This document shows positions 47,850 to 56,470 of a stretch of DNA of 64,000 nt, piece by piece. A model generated the notes under the pieces. It was not told the origin of the DNA. It did no database searches and saw only the letters and a program-made list of their open reading frames with translations. Source of the DNA: Flammeovirgaceae bacterium (GTDB taxonomy: Bacteria > Bacteroidota > Bacteroidia > Cytophagales > Cyclobacteriaceae). The stretch covers positions 198,912 through 262,911 of the forward strand of contig JADJRT010000005.1 of assembly GCA_016712035.1 (NCBI GenBank), written 5' to 3'. The first letter of the stretch is position 1. The number at the start of each line of letters is the position of its first letter. A program made the translations under genes and the position numbers.

Positions 47850-48623
47850 TTAGGAAAGTTTTAGTATTCCTGAATAGGCTTCATCTTTTACCGCCTTCAT
47901 GGTAGAAGCATCTTTGTCATTTTCTCTAATTGATTAATCACACCGTCTCTTTCATCTTAACCAGCAACTGAATCAAGGCTATCTGCACTACGGGGTCCTT
48001 TTGCTGGGACAAGGATTGAACCAGACTCGCCCGAACTAGTTTTTCGCTGGTGAACTTACTCAACGCTTCTAAAGCTGCTAACCGTACATTTGTATTAGCA
48101 TCTTCATTCATAGTCTTAACCAAAATGGTTACTATCTCATCATCGGGTTGCTCAATCTCGTAGGCAACCGAAACACCCATCATTCTCTGGCTAGCCGATT
48201 GTTGATTCTCAATCATGGCCACCATCATGCTTCTAGTGTCTTCCACTTGTTTCTTTAATTCGGCTAATTCTCTTTCCCGTTCCTGGTTTTTAATAACCCA
48301 ATAACCAATCCCCACACTAATCATTACAAACACAAAGCCTGCTGCAATCCGATAAACCAACGGTGATATAAAAAGGGGTCTGACTTTATTAGATTGAGCA
48401 GCTAACTCCTGCTTCAAAGCCTTTTCAAATTCTGCTTTCAATTTGCCTGAAGGTTCCAACGCGGATACTGAATCCATTGCCTGCATTACCTCAAGAAGCT
48501 CCTTGTAGAGTTTATGCACATGGGTACTTTCTTCCAAAGCCCGTACAACCTCCATGCGCTCTTCATCACCGCTTTTTCCATCGATGTAGTCAATAAGTCT
48601 ACTTTCCCATTTTTCTCATCCAT
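47850..48623 (-). CDS. Membrane anti-sigma factor with HEAT-repeat C-terminus, three frameshifts
   Basis: Read from ATG 48623 (MDEKKWESRLIDYIDGKS after an A-run correction near 48615), the N-terminal helical region resembles Bacteroidota anti-sigma domains. One membrane helix follows (YRIAAGFVFVMISVGIGYWV), then a coiled coil (ERERELAELKKQVEDT) and HEAT-type helices (TNVRLAALEALSKF, DPVVQIALIQLLVKM). Indels near 47942 and 47918 hide the true end, EDASTMKAVKDEAYSGILKLS-like, with TAA at 47852-47850. About 257 residues. It starts 4 bases after the sigma gene, the usual arrangement for a cognate pair. Confidence 0.75.
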
Positions 48624-48627
48624 CGCT

Positions 48628-49167
48628 TTAAGAATTTTCGAGTTCAAAATAATTTTCACGTAACTGCCCGATTGCCCGATGCACTTTTACTTTTACATTG
48701 GAAACGGTCATATCCAAAAAGTGGGCTACCTCTTCATACTTCAGATGTTGGAAGCGGGTTAACACCAACAACTCGCGGTAGTCGTCCGGCAACTTTGCCA
48801 AAGCCTGAATCAACCGCTTTTCTATCTCCTCCTGCTCCAGTGCATCCATTACTTCGGGTAATCGGTCCGATAATTTTTCTATCTCCATTCGTACAGGCAT
48901 GCGTTGCTTCTGGTACTGATAATGATCAGCAAAAGCATTGCGGGCCATTTGGTATATCCACGACTGGAATTTCATTTCCGGTTTATAGGTATGGCGGTAC
49001 TTGAGCAATCGCAGAAAGACATTTTGAGTAAGGTCTTCTGCAATCTGGGTGTCAGCCGACATACGAGCCAAAAAGTTAAAAATCCGTTTGTGGTATCTGT
49101 CAAAGAGTATCGAAACCTGTTGAAGATTGCCGTCCTTAACGGTCTCCATGATATGTTCATCACTCAT
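48628..49167 (-). CDS. ECF-type RNA polymerase sigma factor
   Basis: The 179 residues contain region 2 (LFDRYHKRIFNFLARMSADT, QIAEDLTQNVFLRLLKYRH, FQSWIYQMARNAFADHY) and region 4 (LAKLPDDYRELLVLTRFQHL, YEEVAHFLDMTVSNVKVKVH), the two-domain ECF layout without regions 1 and 3. It is followed by its probable membrane anti-sigma and two DUF4097 proteins, so the unit looks like an envelope-stress circuit. No ECF target promoter could be identified with confidence. Confidence 0.93.
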   Translation of the reverse strand: MSDEHIMETVKDGNLQQVSILFDRYHKRIFNFLARMSADTQIAEDLTQNVFLRLLKYRHTYKPEMKFQSWIYQMARNAFADHYQYQKQRMPVRMEIEKLSDRLPEVMDALEQEEIEKRLIQALAKLPDDYRELLVLTRFQHLKYEEVAHFLDMTVSNVKVKVHRAIGQLRENYFELENS

Positions 49168-49647
49168 CAGGTCTATACTTTTTATCAGATTTATAGTGGT
49201 TACAGGCTCGGAGGTAAAAGGTTACAATAGAAAGTCAAATTCTCTGAATAATCCGGAAAGCCACGCGCATCTATTTTTAGAAATAACTGATATTCATAGG
49301 GAAAAATGCGATTTTTTGACAGACCATTAACTATCAGGATAATCTAGCGAAGCATATCTTCGCCCATTAAAAATTTAAGAAAAGGAGAGATTTCCCTATG
49401 AAAACAGACTGGTATGTAACAAAGAAGCACCTTGCTTATCACCCTCGTCTATAATTTTTTCTAAAATCCGATGGCTAAGAACACCCCAACTTATAGATTT
49501 ACTTCAACCTTTGCTTGATGTGCATAACATCACTTTTCATAGGGGAAAATTACCAAGTATGCGTTATAGTAGTATATTCGCACCTGAATTGTTACACTTT
49601 TTAAAACTAACAATCTATAACAATCACTAAAACCACAATTAAACGCT
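49168..49647. other. 480-base intergenic region between the sigma gene and the SWIB gene
   Basis: The region separates divergent genes. It holds a 6-bp hairpin GCGAAG/CTTCGC at 49347-49363. A tiny 18-codon frame (49398-49454, MKTDWYVTKKHLAYHPRL) is preceded by AAGGAGAG, an unusually good Shine-Dalgarno match for this phylum. A TATATTCG near-match to the -7 box lies at about 49571-49578. I see no convincing longer gene. Confidence 0.4.
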
Positions 49648-50028
49648 ATGGCAAAAAAAGCAAAAAAGGCGGCTAAGAAAGTCGCTAAGAAAGCGCCTAA
49701 AAAGGCAGCTAAGAAAGTAGCTAAGAAAGCTGCTAAGAAAGTAGTTAAGAAGGCTGCTAAGAAAAAGTCTGCAAGAAAACCTAACGCAGCTTTTATGGCT
49801 CCGCTCACACCGAGCGCAGCGTTAGCTGATGTAATTGGTAGCAAGCCAGTACCCAGAACACAAATGATTAAAAAAATCTGGGAGTACATCAAAAAGAATA
49901 ACCTTCAGGACAAGAAGAACAGAAGGATGATTAATGCTGATGCTAAACTAAAAGTATTGTTTGCTGGCAAGACTCAAATTTCAATGTTTGATCTTGCTGT
50001 TATTGTAAACAAGAATATTGTAAAATAA
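49648..50028 (+). CDS. SWIB/MDM2-domain protein with histone H1-like Lys/Ala tail
   Basis: The 126 residues fall into two parts. Residues 1-46 are repeats of AKK and KKA (24 or so Lys), the composition of histone H1 tails and bacterial Hc1-like proteins. Residues 50-126 form a SWIB domain: LTPSAALADVIGSKPVPRTQ, IKKIWEYIKKNNLQDKKNRR and ADAKLKVLFAGKTQISMFDL. SWIB is known from eukaryotic chromatin remodellers and chlamydial DNA-binding proteins. The protein probably binds DNA and compacts or regulates it. The gene has its own terminator. Confidence 0.92.
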   Translation: MAKKAKKAAKKVAKKAPKKAAKKVAKKAAKKVVKKAAKKKSARKPNAAFMAPLTPSAALADVIGSKPVPRTQMIKKIWEYIKKNNLQDKKNRRMINADAKLKVLFAGKTQISMFDLAVIVNKNIVK

Positions 50029-50049
50029 GCTTGCTTCATTTTCAAGAAT

Positions 50050-50077
50050 AAAAAGCCCCACACTCGTGGGGCTTTTT
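50050..50077 (+). terminator. Rho-independent terminator of the SWIB gene
   Basis: A perfect 12-bp stem AAAAAGCCCCAC/GTGGGGCTTTTT with a 4-base loop (ACTC) lies 21 bases after the stop and ends in five T, continuing A/T-rich. Confidence 0.93.
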
Positions 50078-50198
50078 ATTTAAAAGACCCGCTGCGCAAC
50101 CTCTCTCTTGAGAATCTGTCTTTTCACTCCAAACTAAATCCGATCATTTTTGTCACCTTTTTAAAAATCATCAGTATTACCTATCAAACCCAGTGGCT

Positions 50199-52565
50199 AT
50201 GTTTAAAAATTACTTTGTGGTAACCGTAAGAAATCTCCTTCGGAATGGCTTCTACTCTTTTATAAACATTACAGGCCTGGCTATAGGCATTACCTGTAGT
50301 ATCCTGATTCTTCTGTGGGTAGCTGACGAAACCTCCTATGACTCGTTTCACCCCAAGGCAAACAGATTGTATCAGGTGTGGGTAAACGCCACCTTCAATG
50401 GAAAGATAAACTCTTGGACTTCGGTACCCCTGCCAACTTACGAAGCCTTTAAGACAGCCGATAGCAATATTAAGAATGCGCTGGTTACAGATTGGGGTGG
50501 TGATCATCTGATTACCGTTGGTGAAAACAGGCTCATTAAAAAAGGATACTATGCCAGTGAGGAGTTTCTGGAAATGTTTGAGTTCCCGCTCATAACAGGG
50601 TTAGCAACACAAGTAATGGATGACCCCCGATCGATTGTTATTACGGAGTCAACCGCGAAGGCATTATTCGGCACCGATGATCCTATCAACCAGATAATTC
50701 GTGTTGACAATGAACATGACTTAAAGGTCACCGGTATATTGAAAGACATCCCCAGTAATTCATCGTTTGAATTCGACTTTCTTATGCCCTGGAAATTTCG
50801 GGAACAATCCAGCGAATGGGTAAGAGAAAATACTACCAACTGGGGCAATTATTCTTTTCAGGTATTTGTAGAACTGAATGATCCATCCAATAAATCGGCT
50901 GTTGAAAATAGCGTACGAAACATGTTACAAGAGCATGGCGAAACGGAAACCAAGCCTGAATATTTTATCTATCCACTATCGCGATGGAGGCTACATGGAT
51001 CCTTCGAAAACGGAATTGAAACCGGTGGTATGAATGACTATGTGCAGATGTTTACCATTATTGCCATTTTCATCATTGTAATTGCCTGCATCAACTTTAT
51101 GAATCTGGCCACGGCCCGGTCAGAACGAAGAGCCCGTGAAGTGGGTATCCGCAAAAGCGTAGGCTCAAGAAAACACGACCTGATCTTTCAGTTTATTGGT
51201 GAGTCTACTTTTATTTCGCTGATCGCCTTCTCCCTGGCTGTTTTGATGGCTCAACTTCTTTTACCCTTTTATAATGATCTGGTTCAGAAGAAACTTTTTA
51301 TTGATTATGCCGCGAGTCAGTTTTGGATTTACTCGATTGGTATGATTCTTTTAACCGGTATAATTTCCGGAAGCTATCCCGCCTTCTATCTATCCTCTTT
51401 TCAGCCAGCCAAAGTTTTGAAGGGCAAACCTACAATCGGCAAAGGGGCCAGTACGCCACGCAAAGTGTTGGTGACGATTCAATTTGGATTTTCGATTTTA
51501 TTAATCATCGGCACCATTGTTATCTACCAACAAATTCAATTGGTTAAAGGGCGGCAATTAGGGTATGATCAGCAAAATCTAATGGCCATCAATTACACCA
51601 AAGAAATAGAAAAGAATTATCGTCCCATTAAACTCGAACTAATGGGGACAGGTGTTGTAGAATCTGTTACGAAATCAAACAGTTCTATTACCGATATTAA
51701 CTCCAATAACTTTTTGGGTTGGCCGGGCAAACCCGAGGACTTGCGGGTAATCTTTACAACCATCGCCACCGAATATGATTACACCAAAACTATGGGAATC
51801 AAAGTTTTGGAAGGAAGAGATTTCTCAGAAGACTTTAAGAGTGACACTGCAGCCATCCTCATTAATAAAGCCGCGCTTCAGTTAATGAATCTCAAAGATC
51901 CTATTGGCACCGAACTAGACTTATGGGGTGGAAAGCGTAAATTAATTGGCGTTGTGGATGATGTGCTCATGGGCTCACCGTATCAACCCGTTAAACCCAT
52001 GTTCGTAATTTTAGATCCTGACTGGATAGACGCGGTTACTGTTCGCTTGAAGAAGACGGAGAATTTAGAAGAATCTATCAGTACTGTAAAGGCCATCTTT
52101 GAAAAGTACGCGCCTGCCTATCCCTTTGAATATCGTTTTGCAGATGTGGAGTTTCAGAAAAAGTTTACAACCATTAACCTTACCAGCAAACTGGCGAGTC
52201 TCTTCGCCAGTCTAACGATCATCATTACTGGTCTGGGTTTATTTGGGCTGGCTTCATTCACGGCCGAACAACGCACCAAGGAAATTGGAATCCGCAAAGT
52301 CCTCGGAGCTTCCGTACCCAGTTTAGTCCAATTGATGTCAAAAGATTTTTCACGTTTGGTAATAATCTCCTTCTTACTTTCTTCGCCAATGGCCTGGTGG
52401 ATGTTGACCAAATACTTAGAGCGCTATCCGGTTCGTACAGAAATTCAATGGTGGGTATTTCCAATCACCGGTTTGATAGCCTTGGCGTTTGCGTTAACCA
52501 TTGTAAGTACGCAGGCGTGGCGCGCAGCGAATGCCAATCCGGTAAATTCTTTGCGCAACGAATAA
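50199..52565 (+). CDS. MacB/FtsX-type ABC transporter permease
   Basis: The protein is about 788 residues with the duplicated FtsX layout: an N-terminal helix (INITGLAIGITCSILILLWV), a periplasmic MacB_PCD-like region, a first FtsX unit (IIAIFIIVIACINFMNLATA, REVGIRKSVGSRKHDLIFQF), a second periplasmic region and a last FtsX unit (GLGLFGLASFTAEQRTKEIG, IRKVLGAS). ATG at 50199 is preferred over GTG at 50193. No ATPase gene is adjacent, which is common for this expanded Bacteroidota family. Such proteins export lipoproteins, peptides or antibiotics; the substrate is unknown. Confidence 0.92.
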   Translation: MFKNYFVVTVRNLLRNGFYSFINITGLAIGITCSILILLWVADETSYDSFHPKANRLYQVWVNATFNGKINSWTSVPLPTYEAFKTADSNIKNALVTDWGGDHLITVGENRLIKKGYYASEEFLEMFEFPLITGLATQVMDDPRSIVITESTAKALFGTDDPINQIIRVDNEHDLKVTGILKDIPSNSSFEFDFLMPWKFREQSSEWVRENTTNWGNYSFQVFVELNDPSNKSAVENSVRNMLQEHGETETKPEYFIYPLSRWRLHGSFENGIETGGMNDYVQMFTIIAIFIIVIACINFMNLATARSERRAREVGIRKSVGSRKHDLIFQFIGESTFISLIAFSLAVLMAQLLLPFYNDLVQKKLFIDYAASQFWIYSIGMILLTGIISGSYPAFYLSSFQPAKVLKGKPTIGKGASTPRKVLVTIQFGFSILLIIGTIVIYQQIQLVKGRQLGYDQQNLMAINYTKEIEKNYRPIKLELMGTGVVESVTKSNSSITDINSNNFLGWPGKPEDLRVIFTTIATEYDYTKTMGIKVLEGRDFSEDFKSDTAAILINKAALQLMNLKDPIGTELDLWGGKRKLIGVVDDVLMGSPYQPVKPMFVILDPDWIDAVTVRLKKTENLEESISTVKAIFEKYAPAYPFEYRFADVEFQKKFTTINLTSKLASLFASLTIIITGLGLFGLASFTAEQRTKEIGIRKVLGASVPSLVQLMSKDFSRLVIISFLLSSPMAWWMLTKYLERYPVRTEIQWWVFPITGLIALAFALTIVSTQAWRAANANPVNSLRNE

Positions 52566-52742
52566 AAGAGGCTGTTTCAAAAGTCAATTACCACTGAAAT
52601 GTCATACCTCCCGATAACTATCGGGATGACCCGATATCCTTTTGAGTGTGTAGAAAAAAAGATCGCGGCTCAAGCCTGCCTGCACGTAGCCGTTTCGGCA
52701 AAGGCTGGGCCGCGATGATAGAGCGAGTTGAAACAGCTTCTT
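52566..52742. repeat. MITE-like palindromic element of about 177 bases
   Basis: The terminal inverted repeats AAGAGGCTGTTTCAA (52566-52580) and TTGAAACAGCTTCTT (52728-52742) match in 14 of 15 bases. Two inner hairpins lie inside: TCCCGATA/ATCGGGA (52609-52626) and ATCGCGGC/GCCGCGAT (52662-52669 with 52709-52716). It fills the whole space between convergent genes and begins right after the permease stop. It has no coding capacity. It may double as a bidirectional terminator. Confidence 0.65.
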
Positions 52743-53848
52743 TATTTCTTTTGATTCAAATGGATTACCCGGCCTTCTTTAGCAGATTGTTTTGCGGCTT
52801 CTAAAATTTCCATTACGATCATATTATTTTCAAGAGCCGATAAATCGGTTGGTTGAATTTTAATTTCGCCTCGCACCACCGCTGCCAGGTAAGTGAACGG
52901 ATCGTTGCCTGGTTTTTCCAATGGCGGTGCAGCAATAATTTCTTCTGGCACATTTGCTTTTGATTTTACTCTTGATCCCTGACGATCGGCAATAGCAAAT
53001 CCCCGTTCCGCATACACTTCAATATCCTTGCGGCTAAAGGGCCAGTTCCACGATGCCTGAATAATAGCTTGTGCCTCCGGATATGTTACCACAATGGTGG
53101 CTTCATCCTCTACGAGTGGATAAATCTCCGACTTTATTTGCTGGGTAACCGCTACCACAGAAAGCGGTCGCTTGCCTTTCATTAACCAAGTGGAAAGATT
53201 GGCACCATAACATCCAAAATCCATAAGGGCACCACCTCCATTCTTTACCGGATCAGTTAACCAGGTAAGAAACTCATTGCCAACACCAATTTCTTTCGGC
53301 CCTTCGTGGCCATCATGAATAACCATTTTTCGAATTGCCCCAAAGGGTTGTGATTTAATAAACAGCTCATCTAACTTCAGATTGCTGCCATACCAGGTAG
53401 TTTCATAATTGGTAAGTACGTAAATGGAATTCTTTGAGGCTAACTGCTGTATTTGTATTGCATGATCGAGGCTTACGGCTAAAGGTTTTTCAACCATGAC
53501 GTGTATGCCACGCGGTGCGCAGGCTTTTACAACGGCAAGATGTTCGTATGTGCTGGCAAATGTCGTAACCGCTTCTGGTTTTGCTTTTTCCAGCATCACA
53601 TCGAGCGAGCTATACAATAATGTGAGCGGGAGTTTGTATTGGTTCAACAGCCTCTCCGCAAGAGCGCGGTCAGTTTCAGCAATGCCCACTATTTCAATAT
53701 CGCCATCATGGGCCCGATTTAAAATCCAATTCACATGGCCATGGGTAAGGCCGGCAACACCGATTCGAAATGGTTTTTTGGATTCCTGAGCCTGGCAAAT
53801 TGTAACTGATGAAATTATCAGCAAAAGATAAATGAATGTTTGTCGCAT
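52742..53848 (-). CDS. Exported Gfo/Idh/MocA-family oxidoreductase
   Basis: The 368 residues start with a signal peptide (MRQTFIYLLLIISSVTICQA). The NAD(P)-binding fold then starts RIGVAGLTHGHVNWILNRA, and MVEKPLAVSLDHAIQ carries the EKP motif of the family. DFGCYGANLSTWL supplies the substrate-side residues. Relatives act on sugars or inositols. An exported dehydrogenase of this type must bind cofactor before export (usually Tat) or act as a non-redox enzyme; no twin-Arg is seen here. Confidence 0.88.
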   Translation of the reverse strand: MRQTFIYLLLIISSVTICQAQESKKPFRIGVAGLTHGHVNWILNRAHDGDIEIVGIAETDRALAERLLNQYKLPLTLLYSSLDVMLEKAKPEAVTTFASTYEHLAVVKACAPRGIHVMVEKPLAVSLDHAIQIQQLASKNSIYVLTNYETTWYGSNLKLDELFIKSQPFGAIRKMVIHDGHEGPKEIGVGNEFLTWLTDPVKNGGGALMDFGCYGANLSTWLMKGKRPLSVVAVTQQIKSEIYPLVEDEATIVVTYPEAQAIIQASWNWPFSRKDIEVYAERGFAIADRQGSRVKSKANVPEEIIAAPPLEKPGNDPFTYLAAVVRGEIKIQPTDLSALENNMIVMEILEAAKQSAKEGRVIHLNQKK

Positions 53849-53939
53849 AGAGTTGACGGGTTACTTTATGAAAGCTAATGAATCCGGAAGGAAAAATTTG
53901 AACTATCTTTAACCGTGATTTACTTCTAAATAACTGATT

Positions 53940-54341
53940 ATGTCAAAATCCACTCGCAGAAAATTTTTAGCCAGCGCTTCTTTATTAACTTTAGCTCCAG
54001 CTATGCAAGCATTTCCTATGAAAAAAGATAAAAACGTTTTGGTTCACCATGTGTTTTTCTGGTTAAAGAATCCGGATTCAAAAGAAGATTTGGCGAAATT
54101 GATTGCCGGAGTGAAGAGTTTATCAAAAATTGAAACCATTCGTATGATTCACGTGGGCGTTCCCGCCTCCACCGAAAAGCGCGATGTGGTTGATAATAGC
54201 TATTCTGTATCGGAGTTAATGTTTTTCGATGATGAGGCTGGTCAGAAAATCTATCAGGATCACGCCATCCACCAAAAATTTATTGCCGAGTGCTCTCCCC
54301 TTTGGGAAAAGGTGGTGGTGTATGATGTGATTAACGGTTAA
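53940..54341 (+). CDS. Exported Dabb-domain protein (Tat-type signal)
   Basis: The 133 residues start [20 protein letters not shown], where RRKFLA is a twin-arginine-like motif. The mature part is a stress-responsive alpha-beta barrel (Dabb) domain: [32 protein letters not shown], and [20 protein letters not shown]. Dabb proteins dimerise like the ABM fold and some are cyclases. A Tat signal suggests export in folded, possibly cofactor-bound form. It is divergent from the Gfo/Idh/MocA gene. Confidence 0.85.
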   Translation: MSKSTRRKFLASASLLTLAPAMQAFPMKKDKNVLVHHVFFWLKNPDSKEDLAKLIAGVKSLSKIETIRMIHVGVPASTEKRDVVDNSYSVSELMFFDDEAGQKIYQDHAIHQKFIAECSPLWEKVVVYDVING

Positions 54342-54493
54342 AGAGCTTTGATTTCCTTTTTCAACCGCTTAACATTCCTTCTTTCCCGTACCTCACGTTT
54401 CCATAATTGCCAGTTTTCCTGGGCAACCTGAAAGAGACGCTGATACGAGTTGTTTGAATTTGCAGACATGGCTACAGTGTGATACGTATTCAT
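54338..54493 (-). CDS. Small basic protein of 51 residues, unknown function
   Basis: An open frame runs from ATG 54493 to TAA 54340-54338 ([20 protein letters not shown], then [20 protein letters not shown] and [10 protein letters not shown]). The second half is a charged amphipathic helix. It overlaps the end of the Dabb gene by 4 bases in convergent orientation, as neighbouring compact genes do here. No family is recognised, and it could be a chance frame. The remaining bases to 54620 show no gene. Confidence 0.45.
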   Translation of the reverse strand: MNTYHTVAMSANSNNSYQRLFQVAQENWQLWKREVRERRNVKRLKKEIKAL

Positions 54494-54620
54494 AACTTTT
54501 ATGTTTTCTTAAAGACACTTATCTGTAGGTTTACCCCTATGGGTTATCAAAATCTTTAATTGCAGTAGCCCTTAAATTGTTATTCAGCAGTCTTTGACTA
54601 TTGCAGCACACTGATTTACC

Positions 54621-55550
54621 TTGCCGCCCGTGAAAAAAGAATCTCTTTTAGCCTATTTCTGTCTGGCAGGTATCTGCATCATCTGGGGTACCACCTTTTT
54701 GGTTATGCGCATTGGGGTTATGCACTTTCCCCCCTTTCTCTTCGCAGCCATCCGCCAATTAATTGCTGGTGCCCTATTATGTGGATTTATAATTTTAATC
54801 CGCAAAGAAAATTTTCCATCGCTAAACACCCTTCGCATTCAAGCCTTCCGGGGATTTCTTATGATCACCTGCGGTAACGGTTTGGTTTCGTGGGCCGAGG
54901 TTTTTGTGCCTAGTGGATTAGCTGCTATCATTTGTTCCACCATGCCCGTAATGGTTATTCTTATTAACCTCTCTATAAATCGGACTGAAATGCCTAATTG
55001 GATAATTGGTATTGGCGTGGCAGCAGGGTTGGCCGGAATTATTCTGGTGTTCAGCGAATTTCTTGCTGACTTTGCTAACCCCAATTACCGGTTGGGCATC
55101 ATTCTGATTTTTGTTGCCACGCTTACCTGGGCTGTTGGCAGTATTTTAACAAAGCGCACCATTCACGATTCCAATCCATTTTTAAATGCCGGGTTACAAA
55201 TGTTCTTTGGCGGATTCTTTTGCTTGCCCTTTAGCTTTGCCTTCGATGATCTTAACCATATTGTATGTTCATCTGAAGTATTATTTGCCCTCGGGTATCT
55301 CATTGTTTTTGGTTCAATCATGGCCTTTAGTATGTATGCCTATACCCTAAGCAAACTACCGATTACTATTGCCTCACTTTATAGTTACGTTAATCCATTG
55401 GTTGCGGTGGTATTAGGCTGGTTTGTATTACAAGAAAAATTAAATCTTAAAATTGGTATTGCCTTTTTGGTAACCGTTACCGGGATATATTTGGTTAACT
55501 ATGGATATTACCATCAAAAGAAAAAACAGTATCAATCCTTTAAGGTGTAG
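54621..55550 (+). CDS. EamA/DMT-superfamily transporter
   Basis: The 309 residues have ten hydrophobic segments in two EamA repeats. The first repeat has GICIIWGTTFLVMRIGVMHF and LIAGALLCGF, and the second AVGSILTKRTI and LYSYVNPLVAVVLGWFVLQE, the family signature. DMT transporters export metabolites or amino acids. The start is TTG 54621 or GTG 54630 (VKKESLLAYF); no ATG is available in front. It is followed by the GT2 gene after 2 bases, forming a small operon. Confidence 0.92.
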   Translation: MPPVKKESLLAYFCLAGICIIWGTTFLVMRIGVMHFPPFLFAAIRQLIAGALLCGFIILIRKENFPSLNTLRIQAFRGFLMITCGNGLVSWAEVFVPSGLAAIICSTMPVMVILINLSINRTEMPNWIIGIGVAAGLAGIILVFSEFLADFANPNYRLGIILIFVATLTWAVGSILTKRTIHDSNPFLNAGLQMFFGGFFCLPFSFAFDDLNHIVCSSEVLFALGYLIVFGSIMAFSMYAYTLSKLPITIASLYSYVNPLVAVVLGWFVLQEKLNLKIGIAFLVTVTGIYLVNYGYYHQKKKQYQSFKV

Positions 55551-55552
55551 AT

Positions 55553-56470
55553 ATGTTTCCCAGAATCAGTTTTCATCCCAAGCAAAAAAACCAACCCTTT
55601 GAGGATGGAAATAAACCTGTATTCTCCATTCTTATTCCTTCCTGGAATAACCTGGACTATCTAAAGTGTTGCATTCGAAGTATTAAGAAAAACGCAAGAT
55701 ATCAGCATGAGATTATAGTTCATGTGAATGAAGGAAAGGATGGTACACTTGAGTGGGTACAACAACAAGGGTTTAGCTACACGCACTCCAAAGAAAATGT
55801 TGGGGTTTGTTATGGATTCAATTCCCCGGCTTCTTTAGCAACTACGGAGTATCTGCTTCTTTCGGATGATGACTATTATTTCGCACCCGATTGGGATTTT
55901 TATTTATTAGAGGAAATAAAAAAACTGGATCACACCTATTTCTGCATAAGCGGAACAATGATCGAACACAGCTCCACGCAATACTCCAGTATGATTGCTC
56001 CCCATAACTTTGGAAAGACCGTACTTGAGTTTAATGAAGAAAAGTTTTTGCAAGAATATAAATCATTCCATTTTGAAGATTGGAACGGAACCAACTGGTA
56101 CCCCATGGTTCTTCACAAAACTATCTGGAATTTAATAGGGGGTTTAAGTACAGAATTTACTCCGGGCATGGGCTCCGACCCGGACATGATGATGAAACTT
56201 TGGCATTGTGGCGTGCGCTATTATAAAGGTGTAAGTCAATCGAGAGTTTACCACTTTACTTCGCGGAGCACTGCACGCGTGAAAAAAAATGATGGCAACA
56301 AACAGTTCCTGTTAAAGTGGGGTCTATCTAAATCTACTTTCTTTGAGATGTACCTGAGGCTCGGCCAACCCTTTATGGGTTATACCCCCGAACCTGATAC
56401 AACGAAATTCAAGAATGAACTGCTACGTGACAAGCTAAAGCGTTTGCTTTCTGTTTGGAAGAAGGGATGA
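55553..56470 (+). CDS. Family 2 glycosyltransferase
   Basis: The 305 residues show the GT-A fold: FSILIPSWNNLDYLKCCIRS at the nucleotide site, EIIVHVNEGKDGTLEWV, and the metal-binding acidic motif LLSDDDYYFAPDW. A later acidic acceptor motif lies at STEFTPGMGSDPDMMM. No membrane helices are seen, so it is a cytosolic enzyme of surface-glycan synthesis. It is convergent and adjacent to a DegT-type aminotransferase (stops next to each other), supporting a shared sugar context. Confidence 0.88.
   Translation: MFPRISFHPKQKNQPFEDGNKPVFSILIPSWNNLDYLKCCIRSIKKNARYQHEIIVHVNEGKDGTLEWVQQQGFSYTHSKENVGVCYGFNSPASLATTEYLLLSDDDYYFAPDWDFYLLEEIKKLDHTYFCISGTMIEHSSTQYSSMIAPHNFGKTVLEFNEEKFLQEYKSFHFEDWNGTNWYPMVLHKTIWNLIGGLSTEFTPGMGSDPDMMMKLWHCGVRYYKGVSQSRVYHFTSRSTARVKKNDGNKQFLLKWGLSKSTFFEMYLRLGQPFMGYTPEPDTTKFKNELLRDKLKRLLSVWKKG

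Noticed and set aside
49648..49770. Short tandem DNA repeats of the GCTAAGAAA type
   Set aside because: They are the codons of the AKK/KKA protein tail, not a repeat array or CRISPR.
49530..49892. A 120-codon Leu/Phe/Ala-rich 'membrane protein' on the minus strand
   Set aside because: It is the reverse complement of the Lys/Ala repeats of the SWIB protein.
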